NCBI GenBank assembly: GCA_029204225.1
Contig: CM055097.1
Coordinates: forward strand, 50,692,195-50,756,194
Direction of reading: 5' to 3'
Source: Diphasiastrum complanatum
Lineage: Eukaryota > Streptophyta > Lycopodiopsida > Lycopodiales > Lycopodiaceae
DNA length: 64,000 nucleotides
The notes beneath the pieces are model-generated. The model was given only the letters and a program-made list of their open reading frames with translations, ran no database searches and had not been told where the DNA came from. Positions 43,070 through 62,833 of this stretch are shown one piece after another. A program made the position numbers and the translations under genes. Numbering within the stretch: the first letter of the stretch is position 1; each line of letters starts with the position of its first letter.

Positions 43070-43260
43070 AACTAGTTCAAGAATCTCTTGCAGTAGATGG
43101 CAACCATCGGATCGACTATCGATAATCAAAATGCAAATTATGATATTGTTGTTGAGCTTGTCATCTACGTATGAAAATTGGATAATAATTAAATCAATAC
43201 ACTCGGATCTAACTCTTTCTAGAATAATTGCTATGCCCACCTCTTGTCATGCCATCAAAT
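43070..43260 (+). pseudogene. Copia gag stub
   Basis: Matches 48165-48330 at the nucleotide level (ATTGTTGTTGAGCTTGTCATCTACGTATG versus the related text there), the gag segment LLSSLPSTYENW-like. Short, decayed and lacking a full frame. Confidence 0.6.
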
Positions 43261-43639
43261 TCTATAACCGCTACAATGACTAGGAATGCAGTAATTATCA
43301 AACAACCATCGCGGAGAATGGAATAACATCAAACAACCTTAGCCAGGTCTGAGATATGAGACAATGGCATCAACAGCAGGAGGCATCCGAAAAGAGACAA
43401 GTGAAGAGAAGAGGAGATGAAGAGACGAGTGAAGAGGAGATGAGAGGAGAGAGGTGTTGTGAAATAATCCAAATAGTCATGTCCCAATTTGAAGAGACTC
43501 ACCTTAATTGAGACATGACCAATAAAAATTCTACGTCATCATAAAAATTTAATGACGTGATATTTTCTCATTGAAAGAACTTTAAAATAGATGTTAGTTG
43601 GGCTTATAATGACTAGAATAATAATGATATAGATTGTAT
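43261..43639. other. No recognised gene
   Basis: Contains a purine-rich GAAGAGGAGATGAGAGG stretch near 43400-43460 and an ACGTCAT / ATGACGT inverted pair at about 43534-43556. Nothing else supported. Confidence 0.4.
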
Positions 43640-44620
43640 ATGAAAAATGAACATAAAATTAAATTTAAAAGTTTATGAAATTTTATTATTTGGAAAACAA
43701 AAGTGCAATAAGAATTCCAACATGAATTTCATTAAGATTATTATCCATTTTCAGCTCATATTTTATTGAAAAAGAAATTCAAATATATTACTTTCCTCCA
43801 ATCTACAAAAAAAATATGTTCATAACACACTCTACATTGTTTTTGAATTTTCAAATTACACTTATGTTTAAATTTAAGTTTACAATTGTTAAACTTTTGA
43901 TTTTTTAAAAAAAAATTACTTATAGTTTAAATTTTAAACTTAGTTTTTTTTTTCAAATTTTATTAGATAAAATTTAATTTGATAATTGTTTTAATTTTTT
44001 GATTTTTCATAATTTTTTTTTTTTTGAGTTTTTTTTATCATTTTTTTTGAGTTTTATAATTTATAATTTATAAAAAAAATTTATTTTAATATTTTAATTT
44101 TTTTTTTAATTTTTTGATTTTCTAATTGATGAATCTATAATTTATTATTTGATAGTTTTATAATCTTATAAAATTTAATTTTTGATTTTTTTGGTTTTTT
44201 AATTTGTTTTAATTTGTTAAGTTTTTAATTTGTTAATTTTTTAATTGTTTAAATTTTAGTTTTTAGTTTTTAATTTATTGATTTGATGTTAATAATTTAT
44301 ATTTATTTTAAAGCTACAATTGAAAAATCATAAAAAATCAAAAAGCTATAGAAAAGTTAGAAAATTATAGATATTAAGAAGTTAAAATATTAAAAAATCA
44401 TGAAAATCACAAATTTTAAATACAAAAAATTTTAAATTTTGAAAATTCCAAAAAAAAAATTAAAAAAAATATACAAAATTAAAATTTAAACAACGTTTTT
44501 TTAAATTAGATTAAGAAAATAAATAATCAAAAATTTAAATAATCACATTAAATACTAATATAAAAAATAAATTAATATAATTAAAAATTAAAACATAAGA
44601 GCAATTTAATAGTTTACAAA
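43640..44620. other. Extremely AT-rich block with strand switch
   Basis: About 1 kb of nearly pure A/T. The top strand is T-rich from about 43860 to 44300 and A-rich from about 44310 to 44610, so the halves could partly fold back on each other. No ORF. Origin unknown; matrix-attachment-like or the ends of an old DNA transposon are possible. Confidence 0.6.
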
Positions 44621-45540
44621 TAATGTGGAGTACATGTAGTACAAATAATTTTTTGTAGATCGAAAAAATGTAAATATTGTGGATCCAAGAAAGAACAAGC
44701 AAATTGTAGAAGCTGCAAAAATGAAGTGGTGGGGTAATTTGAATGAAATTCGAATTGGAAGTCTTTTCTAACTTCTAAAAAATAACGAAGGACATCCATT
44801 CTGGATTTCCAAAGTGCTTGAGTTCATTCAAAATAATAATCAGACAAATCAATGCCCATTGGGTGCGCACTATTTCACCAAATGATTTTTTAAGAAGGTA
44901 CTAATTTGAAATGTTGCAAGTAGATTCGAAGGGCAAAAAAAACCGATTGTCAAAAAATCAACCAAGGGTCGATGATTTGAATTTATAAAATACAGATATT
45001 TTGGCTTTTAATTTTAAGTCAACAATGACTAATCGTTTACAAAAGTCAACTATATTCATTTTGAATGAACGACTTTGATTAATGGGACAATCATCATTCT
45101 CAACTCATCAACAATAAAAAAAAAATTAACTTACAAGGTTTCTTTCCAACATTGGGTGCTGATTTTGAAGAAGATATGTCAGAAGACGGGTCCTCCACTT
45201 CATCAATTGAAAATGAGAGTGTTTGAAATATGCCAAGTTCTAGATTAAGAGACATAAGTGAAAATTTCTTTGAAATGTACTTTGAAAAAATAATATATTA
45301 ACATAATTTGAGTCCTTTTTTCATATTTTTATGAAATTTGGATTTTCAAAAATCATGTGTTGTCTTGAAATGTTGTTTTATTTTTTATTATGATGGTTCT
45401 ATCAAGTTTGGTAAAAAAAAACTTGTAAGAATCTATTTTTTGTATAAAGATTTATTAAAAATATGAATTTTTTTGTACCATTTTTGTATCTAATTTAGAC
45501 ATTAACTCCAAAAAAAAAAAAAACTTATAATTCAAAAGTT
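44621..45540 (+). other. Degenerate coding-like DNA, unrecognised
   Basis: Short coherent pieces appear in the plus frames (KVLEFIQNNNQTNQCPLGAH near 44815; GFFPTLGADFEEDMSEDG near 45140), separated by stops. It may be the 5' part of the same decayed gene as the next feature. No family recognised. Confidence 0.25.
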
Positions 45541-46740
45541 GGCAAATTAGCATATGATTCTAGCACCAACATGTTTGTAGATTTGAATCACTTATTGAGA
45601 TATATTATAGAATTTTATAAGATTACAAATGGAAGTGTTACAAAACTGATATTAGTTCTCAAGTTAGATGAATTAGAAATAGTAAAGGGACATAAATTGA
45701 AAAGGATTAGTGTTACACTCATGAATGGAGCATTGTCCAATACAACAAACTCAGAGGGCTCAAATTTCAGTGTGTCATCCAAAAATGACATATGTTGGTT
45801 AGCAACTTTTGAGGTAATATTGTTTTTTAAGTATCTAAATGATAATATGTTTGATCAAGTAATACTAAAAATTCCTTTGATATAATTGACGATTTTATGT
45901 TTTGGACACGTTTTAAAAGAAGATCACGATGTTATGGATTTTTGGCAAAACAAATTATCCAGAAATAATTAAGGATCATATGAACAACATACCAATCAGT
46001 GTACTTAAAATCGGTGATTTTAACGTGGAATGGCATTTGGCTGGAGACTTGACGACATTGAAGTGCATGTTCAATATCTCTCATGGAGCAGATTTGAAAT
46101 ATCCACCATGCCTATATGGCATGAAAATTATCAAAGACATCTCAAAAAACACGAGAATTTCAAGGAATATAGAAGACCCAAATTGGAAATCATTGCTACC
46201 GATTTCTCTTTAAAATCTTCATATTTGCACATTTCATGGGGAGGTAAGGATCATAGAAAAGTTGATATACCTTCATATTTTGTTTGTTTCAAATACTAAA
46301 CCAGAGTCATCATTCAAACAAACAATAACTCGATTAGAGAAAGTTTTGTCAAAAGCAGATCTTCATAAATGACAAGTTAAAATACAAAATTATGAGAAGC
46401 TTTTAGGCAAAACGAGAAACATCCCTTGCAAATCAAGCATAGGAGGAGCCAAGGTTTGCCATTTCTTATCAAATTATTCTGGGAAATCCACCAAAATTGA
46501 ATATTCGGTATGGAAAGATGTTATTGTTGTCACTCAAGATTTTAGAAATAAAGAAACAACAAGGCTTAGAAAAGTTGAAGTCTGGAGGAAGCTTGACAAC
46601 ATGGTCAAATTATTACTCAGAAAAGATAATCCTTCTAATATCGATATCTTACTAATTGAGAAATCAACGACTGAGTTTGTGGATGTAGTGAAAGTCTCTT
46701 GGGGTGTAGTAACATTGTACAGTATCTCGTGAGTAGCTTC
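45541..46740 (+). pseudogene. Unrecognised degenerate protein-coding region
   Basis: Three successive plus-strand frames keep protein-like composition: 45571-45885 (TNGSVTKLILVLKLDELEIV, ISVTLMNGALSN), 45929-46213 (FNVEWHLAGDLTTLKCMFNI, then YPPCLYGM), and about 46300-46735 (AKVCHFLSNYSGKSTKIEY, EVWRKLDNMVKLLLR). The order resembles the DUF-like transposase-derived proteins that have a G-D-x4-LK box followed by a Cys motif, but I cannot identify it firmly. A plausible GT..AG intron lies at about 46729-46808. Most likely an old DNA-transposon gene. Confidence 0.3.
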
Positions 46741-47919
46741 TCAATGTTATACTTAAATTTATACTTGATATGCTAATGCATACATATTTGATATTGCATA
46801 TTTTGCAGCATCATGTTTTATTTTTTGCAAGAACTTATGGCATCTAAGTATATGGTCATCACAGGGAATGAAAAAAATCACATTGGCAAGCTAGAGTAGC
46901 ATTTCATCGAAATACACAACACGATGGAACATCTTCAAAGAATAGTTACATGATTCAACTATTTCAATGGTTTTATAGATGTATGCAAATTCGATACACA
47001 ACCAGATCAATAAATTATAAAGAAAAATTAGAAAGAGATCTAAATTTATATGCAAAAATGATGTGGATGCTAAAAATTTACAAGAGTTGTATCATAAACT
47101 TCTATCATCATTCATGATGCTGGCAAGAACACTACATGTATTGTGTTATATCTCAAATACAAAAAAAATTACAATCATTTCTTCTCTTCATCTTTAATGA
47201 CCAACTTTGTTATATGGTCATGGAAATTTTTTTTTCTATCATATGGATCTATGAATTTTGTAGATTTCCTCTTGCTTAAGTCGATGTATCCAGAGAGGAC
47301 AACTAGAGCATATGACCTTTTTGAAATTTCCTCAGCTACACAGCCAAATATTTCTATAACAATGTCTCTCTTTGCAAAAATTATCTTATATACATCTGGA
47401 GATATTTATGCCCATTGAAAAAAAATGATAGTTCTTGTATTGCCATTATTACTATCCCTACATTCAATTTTTTTTTTTTGTAATGAATGCCAATTTTCCT
47501 ATTTATAAAGGTCTGCATATAATGGCATAGCAACCGAATCCTTCTATCGTGATCTTTGGCTTTCCCTAAAGTATCCTTGTCTTGCAGCAAAATCATCTAC
47601 CTCCACAGTATGCTGCAAAACAAAAGTGGGAATCAATTTCTAAAATAAAAGAAAAGTTAGATTTGTATTAAATAATATTGCAACAAGAATTAAATTAACT
47701 TACTAAATCATGCTCATCAGCTTCAAGAACGGCCGCCCCTTGTAAATCATGATCAGCAACAATGGTGTTCAGATCAGTGATGCAAAGAGTTTGTGCTGCA
47801 TTGGGGGGTATTTCTTCTATAATTCAAGAAATTCCTCCTCACTAGGCATATTAGCCTCATATGCCCTACTTTTAGACTACTTTTAAATATCATTGACTCT
47901 AGTGCATTCCTCCCACTGA
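46741..47919. other. No recognised gene
   Basis: AT-rich sequence. A possible terminal exon of the preceding degenerate gene (CSTM-like text to about 47120) and an isolated ORF at 47143-47418 (LLLKSMYPERTTRAYDLFEI) are visible but match nothing known to me. Confidence 0.3.
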
Positions 47920-48570
47920 GCCAATCATCGGCATTATTATAGTCGAAGGATGGTAAAGCTTTTGCGCTTATTATTCTCAACATAGTAGACACTAAGATTG
48001 GCCACATACTTGAAGCTCAGACTTTGAAACAAGTATGGTACATCTTGAGCTCACTATATGATGTGAAGGACGTAACTTCTAAGTTACATCTATAAAAAAA
48101 ATTCTTCACTCTCAAAATGTCAAATGGTGATTCAATTCAGAATCATGTTAACTAGTTTAAATATCTCCTACAACAAATGGCCGTTGTCAAATCAATCATA
48201 AACAATCAAGACACAATTTTGACATTGCTTTCAAGCTTGCTCTCTACATATGAGAATTGGGTGATGATCATATCGACACACTCAGATTTGACTCTTACCA
48301 AAGTTATCACTATTTTGCTGCAAGAAGATAATTGAAGAAGTCAAGACGCTTCGACGATTTCATCATCTATATGTCAACAAAAGCTCAAAACGACAGAAGC
48401 AAAAAAGCTCTAAGTAGTCTGCATCAAATCAGAAACTGACAAAGTCAAGAACAATTATCAAATCCATAGTCGAAGAAGAAGATGTTTTGTAAGTATTGCA
48501 AGCATGCTAATCATGAGATCCAGAATTGCAGTGTTCCAAAGCTAAAAATGCCAGTAAGCAACCAGATCAG
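47920..48570 (+). pseudogene. Copia gag relic with zinc knuckle
   Basis: Plus-strand copia gag in shifting frames: VWYILSSLYDVKDVTSKLHL, FTLKMSNGDSIQNHVN, LLSSLLSTYENWVMIIS, then a correct CX2CX4HX4C knuckle (CKYCKHANHEIQNC, about 48490). Several stops. A different copia family from A, C and F. Confidence 0.8.
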
Positions 48571-48606
48571 TAGGCGAATGTAGTTACAGCACCTCCCGAC
48601 ATCGAC

Positions 48607-49053
48607 ATGGACAAAGGAGCGTTTATGGTCAAAGATCGAAAAGCACTATTGGATAATTCTTGGTTTCTGGATTTAGGAGCTACTCAACATATGACCAATC
48701 ATTGTGAGCATTTTCACTCCTATACGTCTTACAGTACAATAAGATACGTTCATCTTGGCGACAATAGCACTCAAACTATCGAAGGTGAAGGTACTATGAG
48801 ATTGAAATTCCAACATGATCAATTCAAACTATCATCAAATATTTTCTATGTTCCTAAACTTTCTACAAATCTGCTATCAGTAAGTAGAATCACTACTTTT
48901 GGTCATAAGGTAGAGTTTGATTCAGATCAATGTCGAATTATCGATAGGACAAGTAAGATCCTTGCACTAGGCAAGAGGCATGGAAACTTATATAGATTGG
49001 CACATTGTTATTTTGATACTAGTCAAGCATTGAAAACCTCTAGTATGATGTAA
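48607..49053 (+). pseudogene. Copia protease fragment
   Basis: 148-residue frame continuing the gag above. Active-site segment WFLDLGATQHMT (the usual Ser after Asp is Leu), followed by the strand-rich protease body (VHLGDNSTQTIEGEGTMRLK, FYVPKLSTNLLSVSRIT) and the start of the gag-pre-integrase region (GKRHGNLYRL). It ends at TGA-equivalent decay after 49053; no integrase follows. Confidence 0.85.
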
Positions 49054-57357
<8,304 letters not shown>

Positions 57358-57779
57358 ATGAGCACTGTGGCAATTCATCCTCAAAAAATATGTAAGGTCA
57401 AGCTGGATCTGGATCGTGTTGTTAGAGGCGTTTGGCTTCACAAAGGGTGCATTTTAAAGCGAGAAGAATCTGAACACAGAGCAGATTCAACATGGGGACA
57501 TGCGCTTCTCATTCCCAGCACAACCATGAGAAAAATCGGCATAGAAGGTTGGGGCGTGAAAGAATGCCCCATGGAAAGCATCGCCCAAAACGGGCAGCAG
57601 TGGGGGTCGGGAGCAATGGGATTAGCCACAAGGCTGAGGAAGCCCTGACTCTTGCTGATGGAAATCTCAGTTCCCAAACAGTAATAGCTAGGAGGGAATC
57701 CTCCAGTGGGGCTATCCAACTGCAACAACAACTAGACAATCATACAGGTATCGTTCAGCAGGATCTTGTCTCATCTTAA
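57358..57779 (+). other. Unassigned ORF pair, possibly low-copy sequence
   Basis: ORF 57358-57648 (MSTVAIHPQKICKVKLDLDR, ending LATRLRKP) overlaps another frame to 57779. Composition is less AT-rich than the surroundings and lacks retroelement motifs. No family recognised; whether it is coding is doubtful. Confidence 0.2.
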
Positions 57780-58024
57780 GTCCTATCATTGTGCCGATCG
57801 CGTGTGACGAAGGCCTTGCCACTCCAGCTTAGGAGTAGGCTTTCCTTTCTTCTGGCCCTTCCTAAAAGATGTCAGTCTGGACGAAGAAGCTATATTGCAA
57901 TCTATCTGTTCATCGCCACTTCTACGTTTTATGTAACAAGCTTTAGTCTAGAAGTTTAGGTACATATGCATCTGCATCATGCAATTGCAAGATGCCAAGG
58001 AATTATATAATTTCTCACGTTTCA

Positions 58025-58025
58025 T

Positions 58026-58092
<67 letters not shown>
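58025..58092 (+). repeat. Compound (TG)n(AG)n microsatellite
   Basis: About 26 bp TG followed by about 42 bp AG. Confidence 0.95.
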
Positions 58093-58095
<3 letters not shown>

Positions 58096-58479
58096 GAGTT
58101 GTAATGCCAAAAATTGCATAGAGTGGAAACATCCCACCACCCTCCCATAAAGTGTCATGACGGCCAATATAATTTCTGGCATAGTAGCAACGGATCTTGA
58201 TTTGAACCCTTCAGGATTGATTAGGATCTTTTATTATTTGTTTTTGGAAAAGTAGTTTCCAAATGTCACTAGGTTGCTCAAAATTTGTGCATATTGCTAG
58301 ACATTTGTGTATTCACAACATGATGTAACATCTTAATTCTTTAAAGTCTTGAACACATGGTTTTTTCCAATATAATTTAGTGGTTTGTAAGTTCTACTGG
58401 ATGTTAATTAAGAAATATTTCTAGGTAGGTGCTCATTTTACAGACAAGTTAGTAGTTACGGAAGAATATCACTATCGTA

Positions 58480-59034
58480 CCATAGGGTGCTGAAGTTTAG
58501 CATAGTTTTGAGGCCTTCAAGGAGGTGGTGGCCACAAGTCTAGTTCTCAAGATTGTTGATAACCAATAATCATTTTACCTAGAGACAGCTGCAAGTGGCA
58601 TTGCCGTAGGTGCATTGCTGAGCCAAGAAGGTAGACCAACCAACAACTCTTGAAAGTAAAATGTTGACATTAGCTCAATACAGGTATCTGATATAGGATC
58701 ACGAGTTGTATGTTATTGTATAGGCACTTAAGGTATGGTGACATTATTTATACAATGCAGAGTTTTATGTGTACACAGACAATCATACTTTAAAGTATTT
58801 TTGCACTCAGCTAGATTTGAAGGGCCGCCGAGCTCCATAGGCCGAGTTGATGCAAGAATTTCATTTGGAAATTCACTTTCGAAGGGGAAGGAAAATGTGG
58901 TTGCTGATGCACTATCATGGATATTCCATCAGATGAGCTTTATTGTAGTTGACAGTGATCTCATGGAGGAGATCAAGAGGCTTAGTGAAAGGACCCACAT
59001 TGTTAGCGTGTGTAGCTTGATGTGTGCAAGATAA
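58480..59034 (+). pseudogene. Gypsy RNase H fragment (chromovirus-like)
   Basis: Plus-strand text decoding across frames to FEAFKEVVATSLVLKI, LETAASGIAVGALLSQEGRP, YRYLI-type, FYVYTDNHTLKYF, EIHFRRGKENVVADALS and a C-terminal MSFIVVDSDLMEEIKR. Multiple frameshifts and stops. Usual position: between RT and integrase of Ty3/gypsy. Confidence 0.85.
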
Positions 59035-59199
59035 TCAACCAAATGGAAAAGTCAGCTTTATTGGTTGCTTTCGTAGAGGCACACATCAGTATGTATCTAC
59101 AGACACCACGAAGAAGGTATGCTGTTAAGAAATGGAAAAGTACTCATGCTAGATGTGAAGGGATCTTTGTTGTAACATACTTCATGAATGCAATAATAG

Positions 59200-59330
59200 T
59201 CCCAGTGCAAGGCACCCTGGTAGTGATAAGACCAATGAGCTAGTAAGACGATATTATTTTTGGCCATGATTGTGACAAGATGCAAGGGAGTACGTCCAAC
59301 ATTGCACGACCTGTACTGAAAATTCTAAGG
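59200..59330 (+). pseudogene. Gypsy integrase zinc-binding fragment
   Basis: Decodes to HPGSDKTNELVRRYYFWP, stops, then YVQHCTTCTENSKG: the H2C2 integrase zinc region in order after the RNase H piece, with about 160 bp of decayed sequence between. The catalytic core is absent. Confidence 0.8.
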
Positions 59331-60529
59331 GGGGAAGTGGTGGGGACATCAAGGATAGTAAGTGTGCTTTGAAATGTATTTTGCATTTAGGGTTTTTGAA
59401 AATCCCCGGGAATAATTGCTTAATTCGGGATTTTAATCTTCTGAATAGAATTCATTGAATTCGTAATAGATATCTTTGCAACCATGAGATGTTCCTCAGG
59501 TTTGGATGTAATTTTGTGATCAGGGAAGTAGAAATTGGACACTATCACATTGGACCTGTTAGTGGTGATAGAAGCTTATCCCTGGAGATAATTCTCGCGA
59601 ATTAGTAGGGATTAGAAGCATATCACTAAGTTCGAAGGGTTGTTAATGTGAGGGTGAGCTGTGTTGATTCTTCTACTTAAATCTGTTATATCCATTTGAA
59701 AGACATGTCAGTCATCCAAATAAATGGATTCTTCAGTTTTTGGTAGTGAAGGATAGTATAGGGATTATAGGACAGAATGGATCAGTGGATCTCTAGAAAA
59801 GTCAGATTAAGGTGGGGTTAAGGATCTTTTTGGAGGGAAAGCTGGTTTATGGGACATCAATAATTCGTAAGGGGAGGTTCTAGGACCATAAGGATCTGAT
59901 TGACAATGGTAGGCTTCAATAATTATCGGATGTCAATCTAAAACCATTGGTCAAATTTTATGTATTTTGTGAAATTTTGAGGTTTAATCCGGATCCCAAG
60001 TGGGTATCTCATCATTTACAAAGTCGGAAACCCTTAAACCTATTTCTCACTTTCTTGAATTCCTACTTCTTGATAAATTTCTCAGATACAAGACTTCAGA
60101 TTGATTTACATGATTCTTTCTAGCATGAAGTTATTCTTCTAAAAGATTGTTGTCATCATGTGAATTACTACTTGTATGAATAAGGCTTGGAGTTCAGGTA
60201 AATTCCAAGGTGATTGTGTTTCAATTTCTGAAACCCAGGTGATCTCTTTTTGCATAGATGGATTTCAGATGAATGATAGTTACGGTCACTTAGGTTGAAA
60301 ATGTTTGAAAGAAAGGCGTCCCAGACTCGCTCAAGTTGTTTTTCTAGAACGGACTCCTTTAAGAACGATGCCTCAAGTATTGGGGGTCTGTCCCATGGTT
60401 AAGCCACAATTTATAGGCCATCGGGCCACAAAGGGCAAGAGTACCTTTGACAACTCTCAACTCATTAAGGGTATTTTTTTAGGATGTGAATGTCCTGCCA
60501 TTTACTAAGGAAGGTCTATAAGGTGTCAA
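59331..60529. other. No recognised gene
   Basis: Non-coding sequence following the integrase fragment; contains scattered GAATTC words (59448-59461) but no identifiable domain. Confidence 0.35.
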
Positions 60530-61210
60530 TGTTACAGTCCTTTTCCTCCCCATTGAAAGGTGGGGGCCCCAAATGTTATTGTACATTTTCCACGACTTCA
60601 ATTTGTTTCTAATCAAATTCCATCACGGAATCATGCAGTGACACAACCCTTTGGACTAGCGAAGTTGCCTTCTTTGGTTACTTCTTGGGAAAGTTCTTTA
60701 AAGAGTTCTTTACCCTTGTCTCATCTTGAGATCTAATGACCTACCTAGGAGAATGTCCAAGCGGCTGAATCTCTTAACTCATCAGAGTTAGGCGTATTCA
60801 CGCCCTAGAAGCTAGTAACACTTGCACTAGCATTACAACCTAAAGCAAATTTAAGGCAATCGAAGAGTTCTCCGCCCAACCATATCCTCCCTATGTATAG
60901 AAAGAAAACCCATTGAACCCAGTGTATACAAACCCATTGAACCCAATGTATGCTTATGACATGCATGGTGCCAAGTGTTCTGACACCTCAATCAATTTCA
61001 TCGGACACCCAACTACTATGTGCATGTAACTGCCTAACTTGAGGCCTTATCCTCCGTTGGGCCCCGATCCTCAAGTTAGGCCTCTTATTGCTAGTACTTG
61101 GGTCTTCATGGGTGTCTACCCCTAAATTGGGCCCCTCTACACACACATGCCATTAACATTGTCTTGCCTTGTATTGCTCCTAACTCTAGGAATGTCACAG
61201 GCTCATAACA
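60530..61210. repeat. Possible LTR
   Basis: Bounded by TGTTACAGTCC and CTCATAACA, i.e. a five-base TGTTA / TAACA terminal inverted repeat, and followed by CTCCCCTTTGG, which on the minus strand is a purine tract. Inside is a 24-bp direct repeat (ACCCATTGAACCCA(G/A)TGTAT, near 60910 and 60934). No flanking duplication and no partner, so this is tentative. Confidence 0.3.
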
Positions 61211-61384
61211 CTCCCCTTTGGACTTTAGACCATAAGTAGACGTGATTTTGGGAACTTGGCCAATATTTTGACCACCATATAGGTTTAACTCAAAAGAGGA
61301 AGAATCAAGATGAAATTATCAAACAAAATTGATAACTTTAAAAAAATGAGACATATTCGACCAGCAAGTCACCATTGGGGGGGG

Positions 61385-61835
61385 GGTTCCAATTCTTCTT
61401 AAAGGTAAGGAGGATGGCGGTTTTTAAATATGTGGATTTCTACGGGTTAAATAAATTTACTATTAAGAACAGGTATCCATTGCCAAGAATGAATGATTTG
61501 GGGGATAAATTGAGTGGAGCTAAATTCTTCACAAAGATAGATCTCCATACATGATACCATTAACTATGTGTCCGTCCCGATGACATTCAAAAGACTGGTT
61601 CTAGATTCCAATTTGGTCATTCTGAGTTTCTTGTACTTCCATTTGGATTGACCAATGCTCCTACTTTTCAACAATGAATGTACTTTTCAACGATGATGAA
61701 TGATCTATTTTGTTCATATCTAGGAAAGTTTGTGGCTGTATTTCTAGATAATATTCTCATGTACAATAGATTACTGAAGGAACATTTGGAGCATCTCTGA
61801 GTTGTCTTGAAGATCTAAAGGCAAGAGAAGCTCTT
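61385..61835 (+). pseudogene. Gypsy reverse transcriptase fragment (chromovirus-like)
   Basis: Decodes to [61 protein letters not shown] and FVAVFLDNILMYN; the catalytic FLDD box is FLDN. Several stops. Same style as the RNase H fragment 2.5 kb upstream, but in the wrong order for one intact element, since RT should precede RNase H. Confidence 0.88.
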
Positions 61836-62833
61836 TGTGATCGTGATTTCAAGTTCAGTAGATATTTCTGGTTGGTTGCAGTCCATAAACTTGAGATTTC
61901 TTTTTAAGGGAGCAATGGTCAAACTAGCGTTTGCCTCCCAGAAGTGCAGTAGATAGGGCACAAACAGATCTATTTTCAGTAGCTATTTGGTTGTTATTTG
62001 CTCTGGTTCTCAATAAATGTTAATGCTACAGTTTGGGCTAAATATTGGGCCCTTATCGACGCGCATTTGGACCCCCATTTTTATCTAGGGGGGGTGCAGG
62101 GGGGCAGCGCCCCCCTCTGCTACTGTCGCCGGGGGGGTCCAGGGGCGCCGACGACTGCCACCTCGGCCCCCCCATGGCGGGGGATCGGGGGGTAGCACCC
62201 CCTGAAGCAAAAAGCGAGGTACAATTGCTCTACAGTTTTCTGTCTCTATCCCACTGGAACCATCTGTTTTCGTAACGAACAGGCTAGAGGTTAGTTTTGA
62301 ATTTTTATCCTTGACATAACCCAACATGGATTAATGCACCTAAATTGGACCATCTTGCACCCGAAACAGTCGGGAAACTACACATTAATAATGCTCTTAA
62401 TTAGAGCTTTCATCTGATACCCATATTGCCCAAATTTTTTTTTAAAAAAAACGATTCTGGTTTTTTCCAAATCGCGATTCAGAATTGTAGTGCATCTATG
62501 GTTAGAGTACATTCAATGTTTCATGCGAGTCAGCTTCTTTAGCGCTTGAAAAGTTTTTGGACACCCATCAAAAGCTATTGAGAAATTTCTTGGTGACTGA
62601 AGTTCTGGTTGATTGAAGAGGACATTCTAGTTAGTAGTGATGAATTCTAGTTAGTGGTGATGACGATTTTTGGGAGCAAGCTGATTTGTGAAGGAATGAT
62701 ATTTCTCATTTCCATTTTGAGGTCATAATTGACGTTGGGAGCAGGTTGATTAATTAAGAAAGAATTTGCCTTCGTGATCAGTCATCACCATAAATCTGGC
62801 ACCATATAAATAATGCCTCCAGATTTTTAATGC
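61836..62833. other. Non-coding; contains a GC-rich palindromic island
   Basis: No ORF of note. 62088-62205 is a G/C-run island (separate feature). Direct repeat of GTGATGAATTCTAGTTAGT-like text at about 62629-62660. Confidence 0.45.
62088..62205. repeat. GC-rich palindromic island
   Basis: Runs of five to seven G or C alternate: GGGGGGCAGCGCCCCCC, CGGGGGGGTCC, GGCCCCCCCATGG, GGGGGGTAGCACCCCC. It contrasts sharply with the AT-rich surroundings and can form strong hairpins or G-quadruplexes. Confidence 0.75.

Noticed and set aside
47143-47418. Possible membrane protein gene
   Set aside because: Short, AT-rich, flanked by decayed sequence and without a recognisable family.
60530-61210. Solo LTR
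   Set aside because: The ends are LTR-like, but the flanking five bases differ (GTCAA versus CTCCC), so no target duplication supports a solo LTR; kept only as a tentative LTR.
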